A stretch of DNA of 64,000 bases from Xanthobacteraceae bacterium (GTDB taxonomy: Bacteria; Pseudomonadota; Alphaproteobacteria; Rhizobiales; Xanthobacteraceae): the NCBI GenBank assembly GCA_030038415.1, contig JASHOX010000192.1, positions 1-64,000 of the forward strand, given 5' to 3'. Positions 55,901-64,000 of the stretch are shown here, one piece after another. How positions within the stretch are numbered: position 1 is the stretch's first letter; the number at the start of each line of letters is the position of its first letter. The translations under genes were made by a program, and so were the position numbers. The notes below the pieces were generated by a model, which was given only the letters and a program-made list of their open reading frames with translations, was not told where the DNA came from and did not search any database.

Positions 55901-56361
55901 TGCCAGACGCGGCGATCATCATCCGCGATCCGTCAGCAGCCGATGAGATGGCATGGCGGGAGCTGTGGTCCGGCTACAACGCGTTCTACGAAGCAAGCAT
56001 TGCGGAAGCCGTCACGGCGCACACCTGGCAACGCTTGCTCGATCCGGCGTCGCCCATGTTCGGCCGGCTGGCCGTCACCAACGGAGAAGTCGCGGGCTTC
56101 AGCCTTTGCATCGTGCACGATAGTTCGTGGACGATTGGGTCGTACTGTTATCTGGAAGACCTTTTCGTTGCGCCAAAACTTCGCGGCCGCGGCTGCGGAC
56201 GCGCGCTAATTCAGGATTTGGTGGATCGCGCCAAAGCGAACGGCTGGTCGCGGCTTTATTGGCATACCAAGGCCGGCAACCCGGCGCGGCGGCTATATGA
56301 CGAATTCGACAAGGCCGACGATTTCGTGCGCTACCGGCTGTTTTTCCCGGACGTCACGTAG
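55900..56361 (+). CDS. GNAT N-acetyltransferase
   Basis: A 153-residue single-domain GNAT. LEDLFVAPKLRGRGCGRALI is the acetyl-CoA-binding motif A, and WHTKAGNPARRLYDEF the C-terminal motif. The ATG shares its first base with the preceding stop (TAATG), so it is co-translated with the ThDP decarboxylase. That coupling suggests it acetylates a small molecule of the same pathway (for instance an amine), but the substrate is unknown. Its end overlaps the convergent molybdenum-hydroxylase small subunit by eight bases. Confidence 0.9.
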   Translation: MPDAAIIIRDPSAADEMAWRELWSGYNAFYEASIAEAVTAHTWQRLLDPASPMFGRLAVTNGEVAGFSLCIVHDSSWTIGSYCYLEDLFVAPKLRGRGCGRALIQDLVDRAKANGWSRLYWHTKAGNPARRLYDEFDKADDFVRYRLFFPDVT

Positions 56362-56818
56362 CTTTCGCCGCGCGCCGCACCGCTTCGACGATTTCCGGGT
56401 AGGCGGCGCAACGGCAGAGATTACCCGAGAAATAATGGCGGATGTCGTCTTCGCTGGGGTCGGAATTTTCCTTGAGCAATTGATGCGCCATCATCACAAA
56501 GCCCGGCGTGCAGAAGCCGCATTGAAACGCGCCGCATTCGATAAAGGCCTGTTGGACATTGGAGAGCGTACCATGGCCGTCGAAATGCTCGACGGTGGTG
56601 ACCGATTTGCCGTCGACCCAGACCGCGAAATAAAGGCAGCCGGACACCGCCTTGCCGTCGACCAGCACCGTGCAGCAACCACACAGGCCCTGGCCGCAGC
56701 TTTCGCGGGCGCCGAACAAATCGAAGCGCTGCAACAGCTCGACGAGGTTGCGATGCGGTTCGATGGTGGTTGAAACCGCCTCGCCATTAAGCGTGAAATT
56801 GATGGTGCGCGCGCTCAT
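56354..56818 (-). CDS. Molybdenum hydroxylase [2Fe-2S] subunit (CoxS/XdhC-type)
   Basis: The small electron-transfer subunit, 154 residues. Ferredoxin-type cluster CGQGLCGCCTVLVDG with a later Cys (SGCLYF), then the second cluster ECGAFQCGFCTPGFV with LCRCAAYPEIV. All eight ligand cysteines are seen. The ATG chosen has GGACGG upstream; an ATG five codons earlier overlaps the large-subunit stop (ATGA). Transcribed after the FAD and Mo subunits. Confidence 0.94.
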   Translation of the reverse strand: MSARTINFTLNGEAVSTTIEPHRNLVELLQRFDLFGARESCGQGLCGCCTVLVDGKAVSGCLYFAVWVDGKSVTTVEHFDGHGTLSNVQQAFIECGAFQCGFCTPGFVMMAHQLLKENSDPSEDDIRHYFSGNLCRCAAYPEIVEAVRRAAKAT

Positions 56819-56829
56819 GGTCCGTCCGA

Positions 56830-59097
56830 TCATTCGTCGTCCAGCGGCTGGCCGGCCTTGACGCGCAACGCGCGCAGCACCGCCTCGGCGGTGATCGGCA
56901 ACTCCGTGATCCGCACCCCGACGGCATCGTGGATCGCGTTGGCGATCGCCGGCGACACGCCGAATGTGCCTGACTCGCCGAGCCCTTTGGCGCCGAACGG
57001 CCCCGAATGTTGCTCGGCCGCAACGAGCTCGTTCTCCATCGGCGGAATGTCGCCGATGCCGGGAATCTTGTAATCGGCAAGCGAGGCGTTGGTAATCTGG
57101 CCGCCGTCGAGATGCATCGCTTCGGACATCGTAAAGCCAAGCTGCATGATCGCGGCGCCGGACAGCTGCGTGCGCGCGACGCCCGGATTGATCGGCTTGC
57201 CGCAATCGGCGGCGTTGACCAGCCGCAAGATGCGCACGTGGCCCGTCTCGGTATCCACCTCAACCTCGGCGGCGGCGCCGCCGACCATCCAGAACGGCGT
57301 AACATTATCTGACAGACCGGTCTGCGGATCGGGCGGCTTATAGTTCGGCACGTAACTCGCCGTGCCGATGACGTTGCCGGCCTGCATGCCGTAGCGTTTC
57401 TTGAATATTTCCGCCGGTGGATAATTGGTGCCTTGCGGCAGCCCGGCCTCGGTCGCCAGGGCGCGTAATTTGGCGCGCGCATCCTCGGCAGCGAGCCGCA
57501 CTGCAGTGCCCATATGAAACAACGAGCGCGAGCCGAGCGTGCCCATGTCGTAGGGCGTGATGTCGGTATCCGGGGCGACGACACGCACATCCTCGGCCTT
57601 CACGTCGAGCACTTCGCCAACGATCTGCGCAAAAGCCGTGTCGGAGCCCTGGCCCATGTCGACCGTGCTCTTGTAGAGATAAACGCTGCCGTCGGCGGAG
57701 ACGTTGACGACGGCGACCGACGTGGTCGGCGAGATCGAAGCTTTGAAGCCGATGGCGATGCCGCGACCGCGGCGCAGCGTTCCTGAACCGCGATCGAACG
57801 GCTTGTTCCAGCCGATGCGCACCGCCAGCGCATCGAGCACTTCGCCGATGGCGGCGTCCTGCAACACGGTGCCGCTCGCTTGCGGCCGACCGTCGCGCAA
57901 CAGGTTCTTGCGGCGGAACTCGACCGGATCGACGCCAAGCTCGCGCGCGATCAGGTCGGTGTGGCTTTCGTAAGCCCAGACCAATTGCGGAACGCCGAAG
58001 CCGCGCAGTGCGCCGGCCGGCGTGCGATTGGTATAGAGCGCATAGGAATCGATACTGACGTTGTCGATGTCGTACGGCCCCGCGGCAGTGAATCCCGATT
58101 TCTGCGTCACCCGCGGGCCGATGTCGGCATAGGCGCCGCCGTTCCAATACACCGCGCAGGATCGCGCCACCAAACGCCCCTCTTTGTCGACGCCGCTTTT
58201 GATGCGGAACGTCGTCGGGTGTTTGGTGATCATATAAAATTGCTCTTCCATCGTCAGTGCGATCTTCACCGGACGGCGGACGAGCATTGCCAGCGCCGCG
58301 ACGAGAGCTTCGAGCTTGACGTAGACTTTGGAGCCATATCCTCCGCCCAGATACGGTACCTTGACGCGCACGTGATTTTCCGGCCAGCCGAACAGCCGCG
58401 CGATCTCGATGCGTACAAAGGACGGCGTCTGGTTCGAGGTATAGATCGTTAATCGGTCGTCGCCCGGTTCGGCGATCGCGACATGCGGTTCGAACGGCAG
58501 ATGCAGGCACTGCTGAGTCTTGAACGTGTGCTCGATCACGCGGTCGGCGGCCGCGAAGGCTTTGTCGGCGTCGCCGCGCCGTAAGTGATAATCGAGCGCG
58601 ACATTGGTGCCCTTACGGCCTTGCAGATGCTTTAGATCGGCGAAAGTGCCGGCAGGCCGCAGCACGTCGTGAACCAGGGTGTCGGGCTGCATCGCCGCGA
58701 CTTCGTCGTACACCGCAGGCAATTCGTCATATTCGGCCAAGATCAGCTGCACAGCCAGTTCGGCGACATGCGGGTCACCTGCCAGGACAGCCGCGACCGG
58801 CTCGCCGACGTAGCGCACCTTGTCGAGCGCCAGGATCGGCTGGTCGTGGAAGGCGGGGCCGTAATAAGGCTCGGGGATCAGCTTGCGGATATCCTCGCCG
58901 GTGACGACGCGATACACGCCGGGCAGTTCCCGCGCCGCTTGCGTATCGATGCTGCGAATGCGCCCATGCGGTACGGTTGCACGAAACACCTTGCCGTAGA
59001 GCATGCCGGGCAGACGCAGATTATGCGTATAGTCGGCGCGGCCGGTGACCTTGGCGCGGACTTCAAGCCGCGGAATATCGCGTCCGACCTGGTTCAT
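56830..59097 (-). CDS. Molybdenum hydroxylase large (Mo-cofactor) subunit
   Basis: The catalytic subunit (755 residues) of a xanthine-dehydrogenase-family enzyme, which hydroxylates an aldehyde, heterocycle or similar carbon. Key regions: YVGEPVAAVLAGD, PHVAIAEPGDDRLTIYTSNQ, YLGGGYGSK, and the active-site Glu in AKGLGESGTFG. The loop that in carbon-monoxide dehydrogenase form I is AYRCSFR reads GALRGFGVPQ here, so it is not a CO dehydrogenase. Gene order FAD-Mo-FeS on the minus strand; its start overlaps the FAD subunit stop (ATGA). Confidence 0.95.
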   Translation of the reverse strand: MNQVGRDIPRLEVRAKVTGRADYTHNLRLPGMLYGKVFRATVPHGRIRSIDTQAARELPGVYRVVTGEDIRKLIPEPYYGPAFHDQPILALDKVRYVGEPVAAVLAGDPHVAELAVQLILAEYDELPAVYDEVAAMQPDTLVHDVLRPAGTFADLKHLQGRKGTNVALDYHLRRGDADKAFAAADRVIEHTFKTQQCLHLPFEPHVAIAEPGDDRLTIYTSNQTPSFVRIEIARLFGWPENHVRVKVPYLGGGYGSKVYVKLEALVAALAMLVRRPVKIALTMEEQFYMITKHPTTFRIKSGVDKEGRLVARSCAVYWNGGAYADIGPRVTQKSGFTAAGPYDIDNVSIDSYALYTNRTPAGALRGFGVPQLVWAYESHTDLIARELGVDPVEFRRKNLLRDGRPQASGTVLQDAAIGEVLDALAVRIGWNKPFDRGSGTLRRGRGIAIGFKASISPTTSVAVVNVSADGSVYLYKSTVDMGQGSDTAFAQIVGEVLDVKAEDVRVVAPDTDITPYDMGTLGSRSLFHMGTAVRLAAEDARAKLRALATEAGLPQGTNYPPAEIFKKRYGMQAGNVIGTASYVPNYKPPDPQTGLSDNVTPFWMVGGAAAEVEVDTETGHVRILRLVNAADCGKPINPGVARTQLSGAAIMQLGFTMSEAMHLDGGQITNASLADYKIPGIGDIPPMENELVAAEQHSGPFGAKGLGESGTFGVSPAIANAIHDAVGVRITELPITAEAVLRALRVKAGQPLDDE

Positions 59098-59972
59098 GAC
59101 TGCACCCGCTGCGCGTCATCGGCCAGCGCCTGACGCACGGCGCGGCGCATATAGACGCGTAGCAGTTCGCGCTTATAGGCCGCCGAGCCGTGGGCATCGG
59201 CGAGGATCGAAGCCTCGGCGACCGCAGCATCACCGGCACGCGCGAGCGTCGCATCGTCCGGCGCCGCGCCTTGCAGTACTTTCTCGGTACTTGTCATGCG
59301 CGTGACTTTTTCCGTCGCCGCGCTGACCACAATGACCGGATCGCGGATTGCGCCATTTTGCAGCTTAAACGACACTGCAACGCCGAGCGCGGGCCAGTCG
59401 TCGGCGGACCGCAACGTGACTTTCATGTAAGCGGACTTTCGTCCATTCAACGACGGGACCGTCGCCGTGGTAATGAGCTCGTTTTTCTCCAACACCGTCT
59501 CGTAATAGCCGGAATAGAGCCGCTCAAGCGGCAACACACGCTCGCCCTTCGGACCGACGATGGTGACGCGCGCGCCGAGCGCGGTGAGCACCGGCGGCAA
59601 ATCCATGTGCGGATCGCCATGCGCCAGCGCGCCGCCGACGCGAGCGACATTGCGCACCCGCGGATTCGACAGGCGGCGCAGCGCGCGCTTTAGGGCGGGT
59701 AGCCGCGCGGCGACGTTCGCGTCGTGCTCGACTTCGCTTAACGTCGCCATAGCGCCGATCTGCAATTCTCCGCTGCCGGTCAGCGCGATGCGAGAATAAC
59801 GCGGCTCGATGCGATGCAGGCAGACCAGGCGGCTGGGCGCAAACACGCCGGCCTTCATCATCAGCATCAGCGCGGTGCCGCCAGCGACGGGACGGATCGC
59901 CGGGTCTTGCGGATCGAGCATGCCGACCGCTTCTTGCAGCGAACTCGGCTCGACCATTTCGAACGGAATCAC
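59094..59972 (-). CDS. Molybdenum hydroxylase FAD subunit (CoxM-like)
   Basis: The middle subunit, 292 residues, with a vanillyl-alcohol-oxidase-type FAD domain. PVAGGTALMLMMKAG binds the FAD phosphates, then IGAMATLSEVEHD and RNVARVGGALAHGDPHMDLPP, where CO-dehydrogenase-type subunits usually have TxGGxxA. First gene of the three-subunit set. The next upstream gene (deacetylase, same strand) starts after 32 bases, so they may share a transcript. Confidence 0.94.
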   Translation of the reverse strand: MIPFEMVEPSSLQEAVGMLDPQDPAIRPVAGGTALMLMMKAGVFAPSRLVCLHRIEPRYSRIALTGSGELQIGAMATLSEVEHDANVAARLPALKRALRRLSNPRVRNVARVGGALAHGDPHMDLPPVLTALGARVTIVGPKGERVLPLERLYSGYYETVLEKNELITTATVPSLNGRKSAYMKVTLRSADDWPALGVAVSFKLQNGAIRDPVIVVSAATEKVTRMTSTEKVLQGAAPDDATLARAGDAAVAEASILADAHGSAAYKRELLRVYMRRAVRQALADDAQRVQS

Positions 59973-60004
59973 GGAACGTTACTCCCGGCAGGTATCCAGA
60001 TGTT

Positions 60005-60844
60005 TCAGACGGCGGCTACGCCAAGCACATGATCGGCGATTTGGGCGCGCGTGCCGACCCAGATGTCCGGCGACGACATCGCCTGCTCGATGATCTTCTC
60101 ATAGAAATACGCGCCACGATGATGGCCGAAGATATGGGCATGGCTGGTGATATCGATGATGCGAAGCTCGCCGTCGCCCGCACGCGCGATCTCGATCACC
60201 TCGTTGTACGATTCGAGCATCATGCGTGGCGGGTGGCCGTATTTCATCGAGGGCATGTCGTTGACGTCGTAAGACAACGGAATGGCGACGATTCTTTTAT
60301 TGCCATGGCTGACGACGTAAGGCAGGTCGGTGTTGAAGACATCGCCGTACCAGCGGTAGCCGGCCTCGGCGAGCAACTTGGGCGTGGACAGTTTTGAAGT
60401 GCCGCGCGGCGACAGCCAGCCGACCACTTTCTGACCCGAGGCCTGTTCGAGCAGCTTGGTGCAGCGCGCGATATTGGCGCGCTCGTCTTCGTCTGACAGC
60501 AGCGCCGGAATGACGTCCATGGCGTAGGAATGCGACAGCACCTCGTGGCCGTTGTCTGCGATCGCCTTGACGGTCGTCGGCGCGCGCTCGGCGATGACGG
60601 CGTTGGTCATCACGCTTGCCTTGGCGCCGTGGCGCGCAAAAGCCTCCATCAGCCGGTGGATGCCGACCTCGACGCCGTAGGCGGCCCAGGAAATCGCCAT
60701 GGTGTCGAGCACGCCGGCCGGCAGCGGATTGCCCATCGGACTGATGCCGGGCGCTTTGCCGTCCGACCACGCTTCCAGACAGACATTGAACACGACGGCA
60801 ATGCGCTTGCCGTTCGGCCACTCCCAATGCGGCTTATTCTTCAT
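60005..60844 (-). CDS. Polysaccharide deacetylase family protein
   Basis: A 279-residue NodB-fold hydrolase of the PuuE-like group. NVCLEAWSDGKAPGIS is the metal-site strand, EVLSHSYAMD carries the conserved His motif, and GWLSPRGTSKLST and DITSHAHIFGHHRGA follow. It lies just upstream of the molybdenum hydroxylase genes on the same strand, which suggests that it works on the same compound (amide or imide hydrolysis). Not to be confused with the divergent deacetylase near ctpA, which has a different architecture. Confidence 0.88.
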   Translation of the reverse strand: MKNKPHWEWPNGKRIAVVFNVCLEAWSDGKAPGISPMGNPLPAGVLDTMAISWAAYGVEVGIHRLMEAFARHGAKASVMTNAVIAERAPTTVKAIADNGHEVLSHSYAMDVIPALLSDEDERANIARCTKLLEQASGQKVVGWLSPRGTSKLSTPKLLAEAGYRWYGDVFNTDLPYVVSHGNKRIVAIPLSYDVNDMPSMKYGHPPRMMLESYNEVIEIARAGDGELRIIDITSHAHIFGHHRGAYFYEKIIEQAMSSPDIWVGTRAQIADHVLGVAAV

Positions 60845-60918
60845 TCACTGCCCCGGACACGGAACTCGGTCGGTGCCGGTGTTAAATCACAGGAGGGTTC
60901 GCCGCGTCGAGAGCAGGA

Positions 60919-62451
60919 TCAGGCGCGTTGCGGGCGCGGGCTCATCAACCATGTGCCCGCAACCACGAGCAACGCCAGCACGGCCGGCGCGATGGCGAGC
61001 GACAGACTGGCCGCAGCGACCGCCGCCGTAGCAGCCCAACCGATCGAGGAGAATGCCTCGGCAAAGGTGGCCAATCGCGAGGAGACCTGACGGCGGCGGA
61101 ATTGGCTGCGTTTGGCTTGGCTGCGGAACCAGAGCTGGATCGAAGTTGCCGCGGTCGCAGCAATGGCGATGCCGGCGGTTGTGACCAAGGCATGCCAGGG
61201 TGAGGCGATGGCCAGCACCGCGACCAGCGGAGTAAAAATAACGGCGATAATGCCGAGGACGGCCTCGATCTTGGCCCGAACGATGAAGCTGCCCGATATC
61301 GGCGCGGCGGCGACGAGGTCGGGCGAATCCTCGCCCGAGATCGCAAGCCAGGCGAGCCCGCCGGCTAGCTGACCCGCCGCCATGACAAGCACCGGGACCA
61401 GGAGCTGGTAGGCACCGTTGCCGCCGTTGAAACTCCGCCACAACAAGACCGCGGGAGGAATGAGATAAAGCATCTGCATCAAAGTTTGCGACACCAGCCA
61501 AGGATCGCGCCTTAGTAGTGTCCATTCCTTGCTCCGCAGCGCCCGGCTCGGCGACGTCGCCTGGAACGCCGTCGTGCGCCGCACCTCGACCACCGAGGAT
61601 GCGTCGACGCCGGCCGCAGTGACGGCGTATTCGCCAAAGCGCGGCGCCACGATGGCGATCACCGCGGCGAGCATGGCTAGGCTGACCGCGAGCACGCTAA
61701 GAAGCGCCGCGCCGTCGCCCAGCGCCGCACGCGCCGGCCACCAGATCAGGCTTTCAGGACTCGGCATGTCGGCGATCAGACTTCGGGATTGCAGCAGTGA
61801 GACCCGCGAGATGGTGCCAAAAGACAAAATCGCCGCGATTTGCAGACCGATGACAAAAGCGGCGCCGATCACGGCCGCAACGACCTGCGCGACGAAGCGC
61901 GTGCGCCGCGCGCCGACGACGCGAAACAGCGCAACGGAAAGACCGACCGCCAGTGCCGTCGCGGTGGCGCCCATCGCTGCGATCAGTCCATACGCGCCGA
62001 GCCAGCGCCAACTGCCGCGCGCGATCAAAATGTCGATGAACGGCGCCGCGAGCGGCAGCGCCATCATCGCCATCGAAGCCGCCACCGCGGCGATGCGCAC
62101 CGCGAAGATTTTTTCCGCGGCAACGGGTGAAGCCAGAATCAGGTCGAGATCGGAACGCGCATAGAAGGCGCGCGTCGTCGATTCCATCGCCTGCGAGATC
62201 ATCAACAGCCACGACAGCAATATGCTGCCGGTGATCGCGACCAAAGTCGCCTTGTCGGGGGCGGCATCGGCGTAGGGGCCAACCATCCAATAGGCTACGA
62301 AATGCATGAACAAGACAAAGATCGCTATGGCGATGACGGCGCGGCGCAAGCGCTTGCGCCGGCCGCCGCTCATCATGGCGAGCCAGTCGCGCCAGGCGAG
62401 GCGCCACTCATGCCGGGCGAACCACAGGGTCGTTCCGGGCGCCGCGATCAT
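60919..62451 (-). CDS. ABC-2-type transporter permease
   Basis: A 510-residue membrane protein with about 12 hydrophobic segments. The second half contains a large linker around residues 270-310 (RTTAFQATSPSRALRSKEWTLLRRD). It is coupled to the ATP-binding gene by an ATGA overlap. Export of an unknown substrate is likely. The Ala-rich composition is normal for high-G+C membrane proteins. Confidence 0.88.
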   Translation of the reverse strand: MIAAPGTTLWFARHEWRLAWRDWLAMMSGGRRKRLRRAVIAIAIFVLFMHFVAYWMVGPYADAAPDKATLVAITGSILLSWLLMISQAMESTTRAFYARSDLDLILASPVAAEKIFAVRIAAVAASMAMMALPLAAPFIDILIARGSWRWLGAYGLIAAMGATATALAVGLSVALFRVVGARRTRFVAQVVAAVIGAAFVIGLQIAAILSFGTISRVSLLQSRSLIADMPSPESLIWWPARAALGDGAALLSVLAVSLAMLAAVIAIVAPRFGEYAVTAAGVDASSVVEVRRTTAFQATSPSRALRSKEWTLLRRDPWLVSQTLMQMLYLIPPAVLLWRSFNGGNGAYQLLVPVLVMAAGQLAGGLAWLAISGEDSPDLVAAAPISGSFIVRAKIEAVLGIIAVIFTPLVAVLAIASPWHALVTTAGIAIAATAATSIQLWFRSQAKRSQFRRRQVSSRLATFAEAFSSIGWAATAAVAAASLSLAIAPAVLALLVVAGTWLMSPRPQRA

Positions 62452-63236
62452 GCTGCTTCCGCCGGCTGGGCCAGAAGCGCCAGAAAGGTGTCTTCAAGGC
62501 TTGCCTGCTCACCGCTCGCCTCGGCGCACGGCGCTTCGTCCGTGCCGGCCTTAAGCCGCAATTCGTCGAGGGTGCCTTCGGCGATAAGCCTGCCACGGGC
62601 GATGACGCCGATGCGATCGGCCATGCGCTCGGCAACTTCGAGAATATGCGTGGTCATGATGACGGTGCCGCCAGCGCGCACGCGCTCGCGCAAAACGCTT
62701 TTGACCTGACGGGCCGAGCCGGCGTCGAGCCCGGTCAGCGGCTCGTCGAGAATGATCAGCGTCGGCTCGTGAATGAGCGCGCCGGCGAGCGCAACTTTTT
62801 GCCGCATGCCCTTGGAAAAGCCTTCACAGCGTTCCTGCGCATGCGGCGCCAAGTCGAGCCAGCTCAGAAGCTCTTGTGCGCGCGGCTCGGCAAACGCCGG
62901 CGCCAAGCTCCACAGTCCGGCGACGAATTCGAGATATTCTCGCGGCGTGAGCTTGTCGTAAATCATCGGCTCATCGGAAATCCACGCCATCAGCCGCTTT
63001 GCCGCGATCGGGTCGGCGAGTGCGTCAATCCCGGCAACGCGGATGCTGCCGGCGTCCGGCCGCAGTAAGCCGGCGATCATGCGCAATGTCGTCGTCTTGC
63101 CCGCGCCGTTGGGACCGAGCAGCGCATAGAACTCGCCGCTGCGAACACTCAAGTTCAAGCCGTCTACCGCAGGACGGTCGAAGCGCTTGACGAGATCACG
63201 GATTTCCAGAGCGAACGGCGGCGTGAGGTCATGCAT
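62448..63236 (-). CDS. ABC transporter ATP-binding protein
   Basis: A 262-residue ATPase. Walker A GPNGAGKTTTLRMI, Q-loop near MAWISDEP, signature FSKGMRQKVALAGAL and Walker B LIILDEPLTGLDA with the switch His in MTTHILE. CcmA/NatA-like family of two-component exporters. ATG chosen; a TTG three codons earlier is open. The permease follows directly. Confidence 0.95.
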   Translation of the reverse strand: MHDLTPPFALEIRDLVKRFDRPAVDGLNLSVRSGEFYALLGPNGAGKTTTLRMIAGLLRPDAGSIRVAGIDALADPIAAKRLMAWISDEPMIYDKLTPREYLEFVAGLWSLAPAFAEPRAQELLSWLDLAPHAQERCEGFSKGMRQKVALAGALIHEPTLIILDEPLTGLDAGSARQVKSVLRERVRAGGTVIMTTHILEVAERMADRIGVIARGRLIAEGTLDELRLKAGTDEAPCAEASGEQASLEDTFLALLAQPAEAA

Positions 63237-63304
63237 GACCGGCAAATTTAAGCGACAGAGGTTTCGGCCCCGTGAATCAGACGCCTCGAATTTCGTAAGT
63301 CAAT

Positions 63305-64000
63305 TCAAACGGTAATGCCGTCGACCTCAGCGAGCTCTGCCGGCGACAGCGACCAGCCGACAGCGGCGACGTTCTGTTCGACCTGTTCCGGCGTGGTGGC
63401 GCCGGCGATGATGCTGGAGATAAGCGGCCGGCTAGCAAGCCAGCTCATGGCCAGTTCAAGGAGCGAATGCCCCCGCCGCGCGGCGAATGCGCGGAGTTTC
63501 TCCACGATGTCCCAATTATGCGCGTTGAGAAGGTCGTCGGCATGGTGCGCGCTGTAGGAAAGGCGGGAACCCGCCGGCATCGGCGCGCCGCTTTTGTATT
63601 TGCCCGTCAACAGCCCGCTGGCCAACGGAAAGTAGGGAAGCAGACCCAGGCCGTGCTGGCGCATCAGGGCGAGGCGATCTTTTTCGATGTCGCGGTCGAG
63701 CAGATTGTATTCGTCCTGACACGTCAGGAAGGACGGCAACTTATGTCGTGCCGCGACTGCCTGCGCCTCTTCAATCTGCGCTGCCGAGAGGTTGGAGCAG
63801 CCGATGAACCGTATCTTTCCCGCCTTCACCAGATCGTCGAGCGCCCGCAGCGTTTCCTCGATCGGTGTTTTTGGATCGGGACGGTGCAGCTGATAAAGAT
63901 CAATCCAGTCGGTGTTGAGCCGACGCAAGCTCGCTTCGACCGCCTGCATGATATAGCGCCGCGATGCGCCGCGCAGTCCGTCGGAGCCGTCCATCGGCAA
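63305..64000 (-). CDS. Aldo/keto reductase (N-terminal part outside window)
   Basis: The last 231 residues of an aldo/keto reductase barrel, cut at the right edge and open to base 64000; the TTG there is not evidence of a true start. LRRLNTDWIDLYQLHRPD and KIRFIGCSNLSAAQIEEA are barrel landmarks, and ISSIIAGATTPEQVEQNVAAVGW gives the C-terminal NADP-binding region. The catalytic Asp, Tyr and Lys lie mostly outside the window. A substrate cannot be named. Confidence 0.92.
   Translation of the reverse strand: MPMDGSDGLRGASRRYIMQAVEASLRRLNTDWIDLYQLHRPDPKTPIEETLRALDDLVKAGKIRFIGCSNLSAAQIEEAQAVAARHKLPSFLTCQDEYNLLDRDIEKDRLALMRQHGLGLLPYFPLASGLLTGKYKSGAPMPAGSRLSYSAHHADDLLNAHNWDIVEKLRAFAARRGHSLLELAMSWLASRPLISSIIAGATTPEQVEQNVAAVGWSLSPAELAEVDGITV

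Noticed and set aside
56354-59972. Aerobic carbon-monoxide dehydrogenase CoxSML
   Set aside because: The order and subunits fit, but the active-site loop is GALRGFGVPQ, without the AYRCSFR loop of form I enzymes.

Overview
This is a high-G+C chromosomal stretch of an alphaproteobacterium of the order Hyphomicrobiales, most like Bradyrhizobium, Xanthobacteraceae and their relatives. I judge this by gene content and protein style, without a database search. The markers are a DivL-type kinase beside a TsaE/sugar-kinase fusion, AddAB instead of RecBCD, an F1-only atpHAGDC operon, an ActS/ActR (RegB/RegA) redox pair, MmcB, RppH, and the EnvC-like/CtpA/divergent-deacetylase run. I see no tRNA, rRNA, CRISPR array, prophage, transposase or insertion sequence.

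Layout. 1-11.4 kb (+): divL (5' end cut by the window edge), tsaE-amgK fusion, murU-like, addB, addA, then trxA (+). 11.9-16.2 kb (-): rsfS, nadD, proA and proB, with a small conserved-looking gene and its terminator on + between proA and proB. 16.3-17 kb (-): a Crp/Fnr regulator. 17.3-25.6 kb (-): a compact eight-gene operon. It begins with three tandem MetE-like zinc methyltransferase paralogues, followed by SDR, MaoC hydratase, acyl-CoA dehydrogenase, class III CoA-transferase and a 3-hydroxyisobutyrate-dehydrogenase-like enzyme, and it ends in a terminator. A cupin gene is divergent from it. 26.5-31.9 kb (+): rlmH, envC-like, ctpA, divergent polysaccharide deacetylase, rppH. 32-36.8 kb (-): atpHAGDC. 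37-42.9 kb: MFS transporter, deacetylase, DMT transporter, alpha/beta hydrolase, mtnA, mmcB. 43-45.7 kb (-): lone receiver protein, actR, actS. 45.8-47.9 kb (+): a cysteine-dioxygenase-like cupin overlapping a four-domain rhodanese. 47.9-52.1 kb (-): obgE, GNAT, rpmA, rplU, interrupted on + by a membrane-anchored C13 (legumain-type) protease. 52.4-60.8 kb: an accessory catabolic region with an orphan TctC-type binding protein, two VOC proteins, a split ThDP decarboxylase, a GNAT, a three-subunit molybdenum hydroxylase and a deacetylase. 60.9-63.2 kb (-): an ABC-2 transporter. The right edge cuts an aldo/keto reductase.

Themes. The housekeeping cluster that many relatives keep together (rplU-rpmA-obgE-proB-proA-nadD-rsfS-rlmH-envC-ctpA) is here in several pieces separated by other genes. 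The most novel-looking system is the 17.3-25.6 kb operon: three zinc-site-intact MetE-like proteins co-transcribed with a complete CoA-ester oxidation set suggest an uncharacterised catabolic pathway involving methyl-transfer or thiol chemistry. Secondary candidates are the CDO/tetra-rhodanese pair, the membrane legumain-like protease, and the split decarboxylase beside an orphan solute-binding protein.
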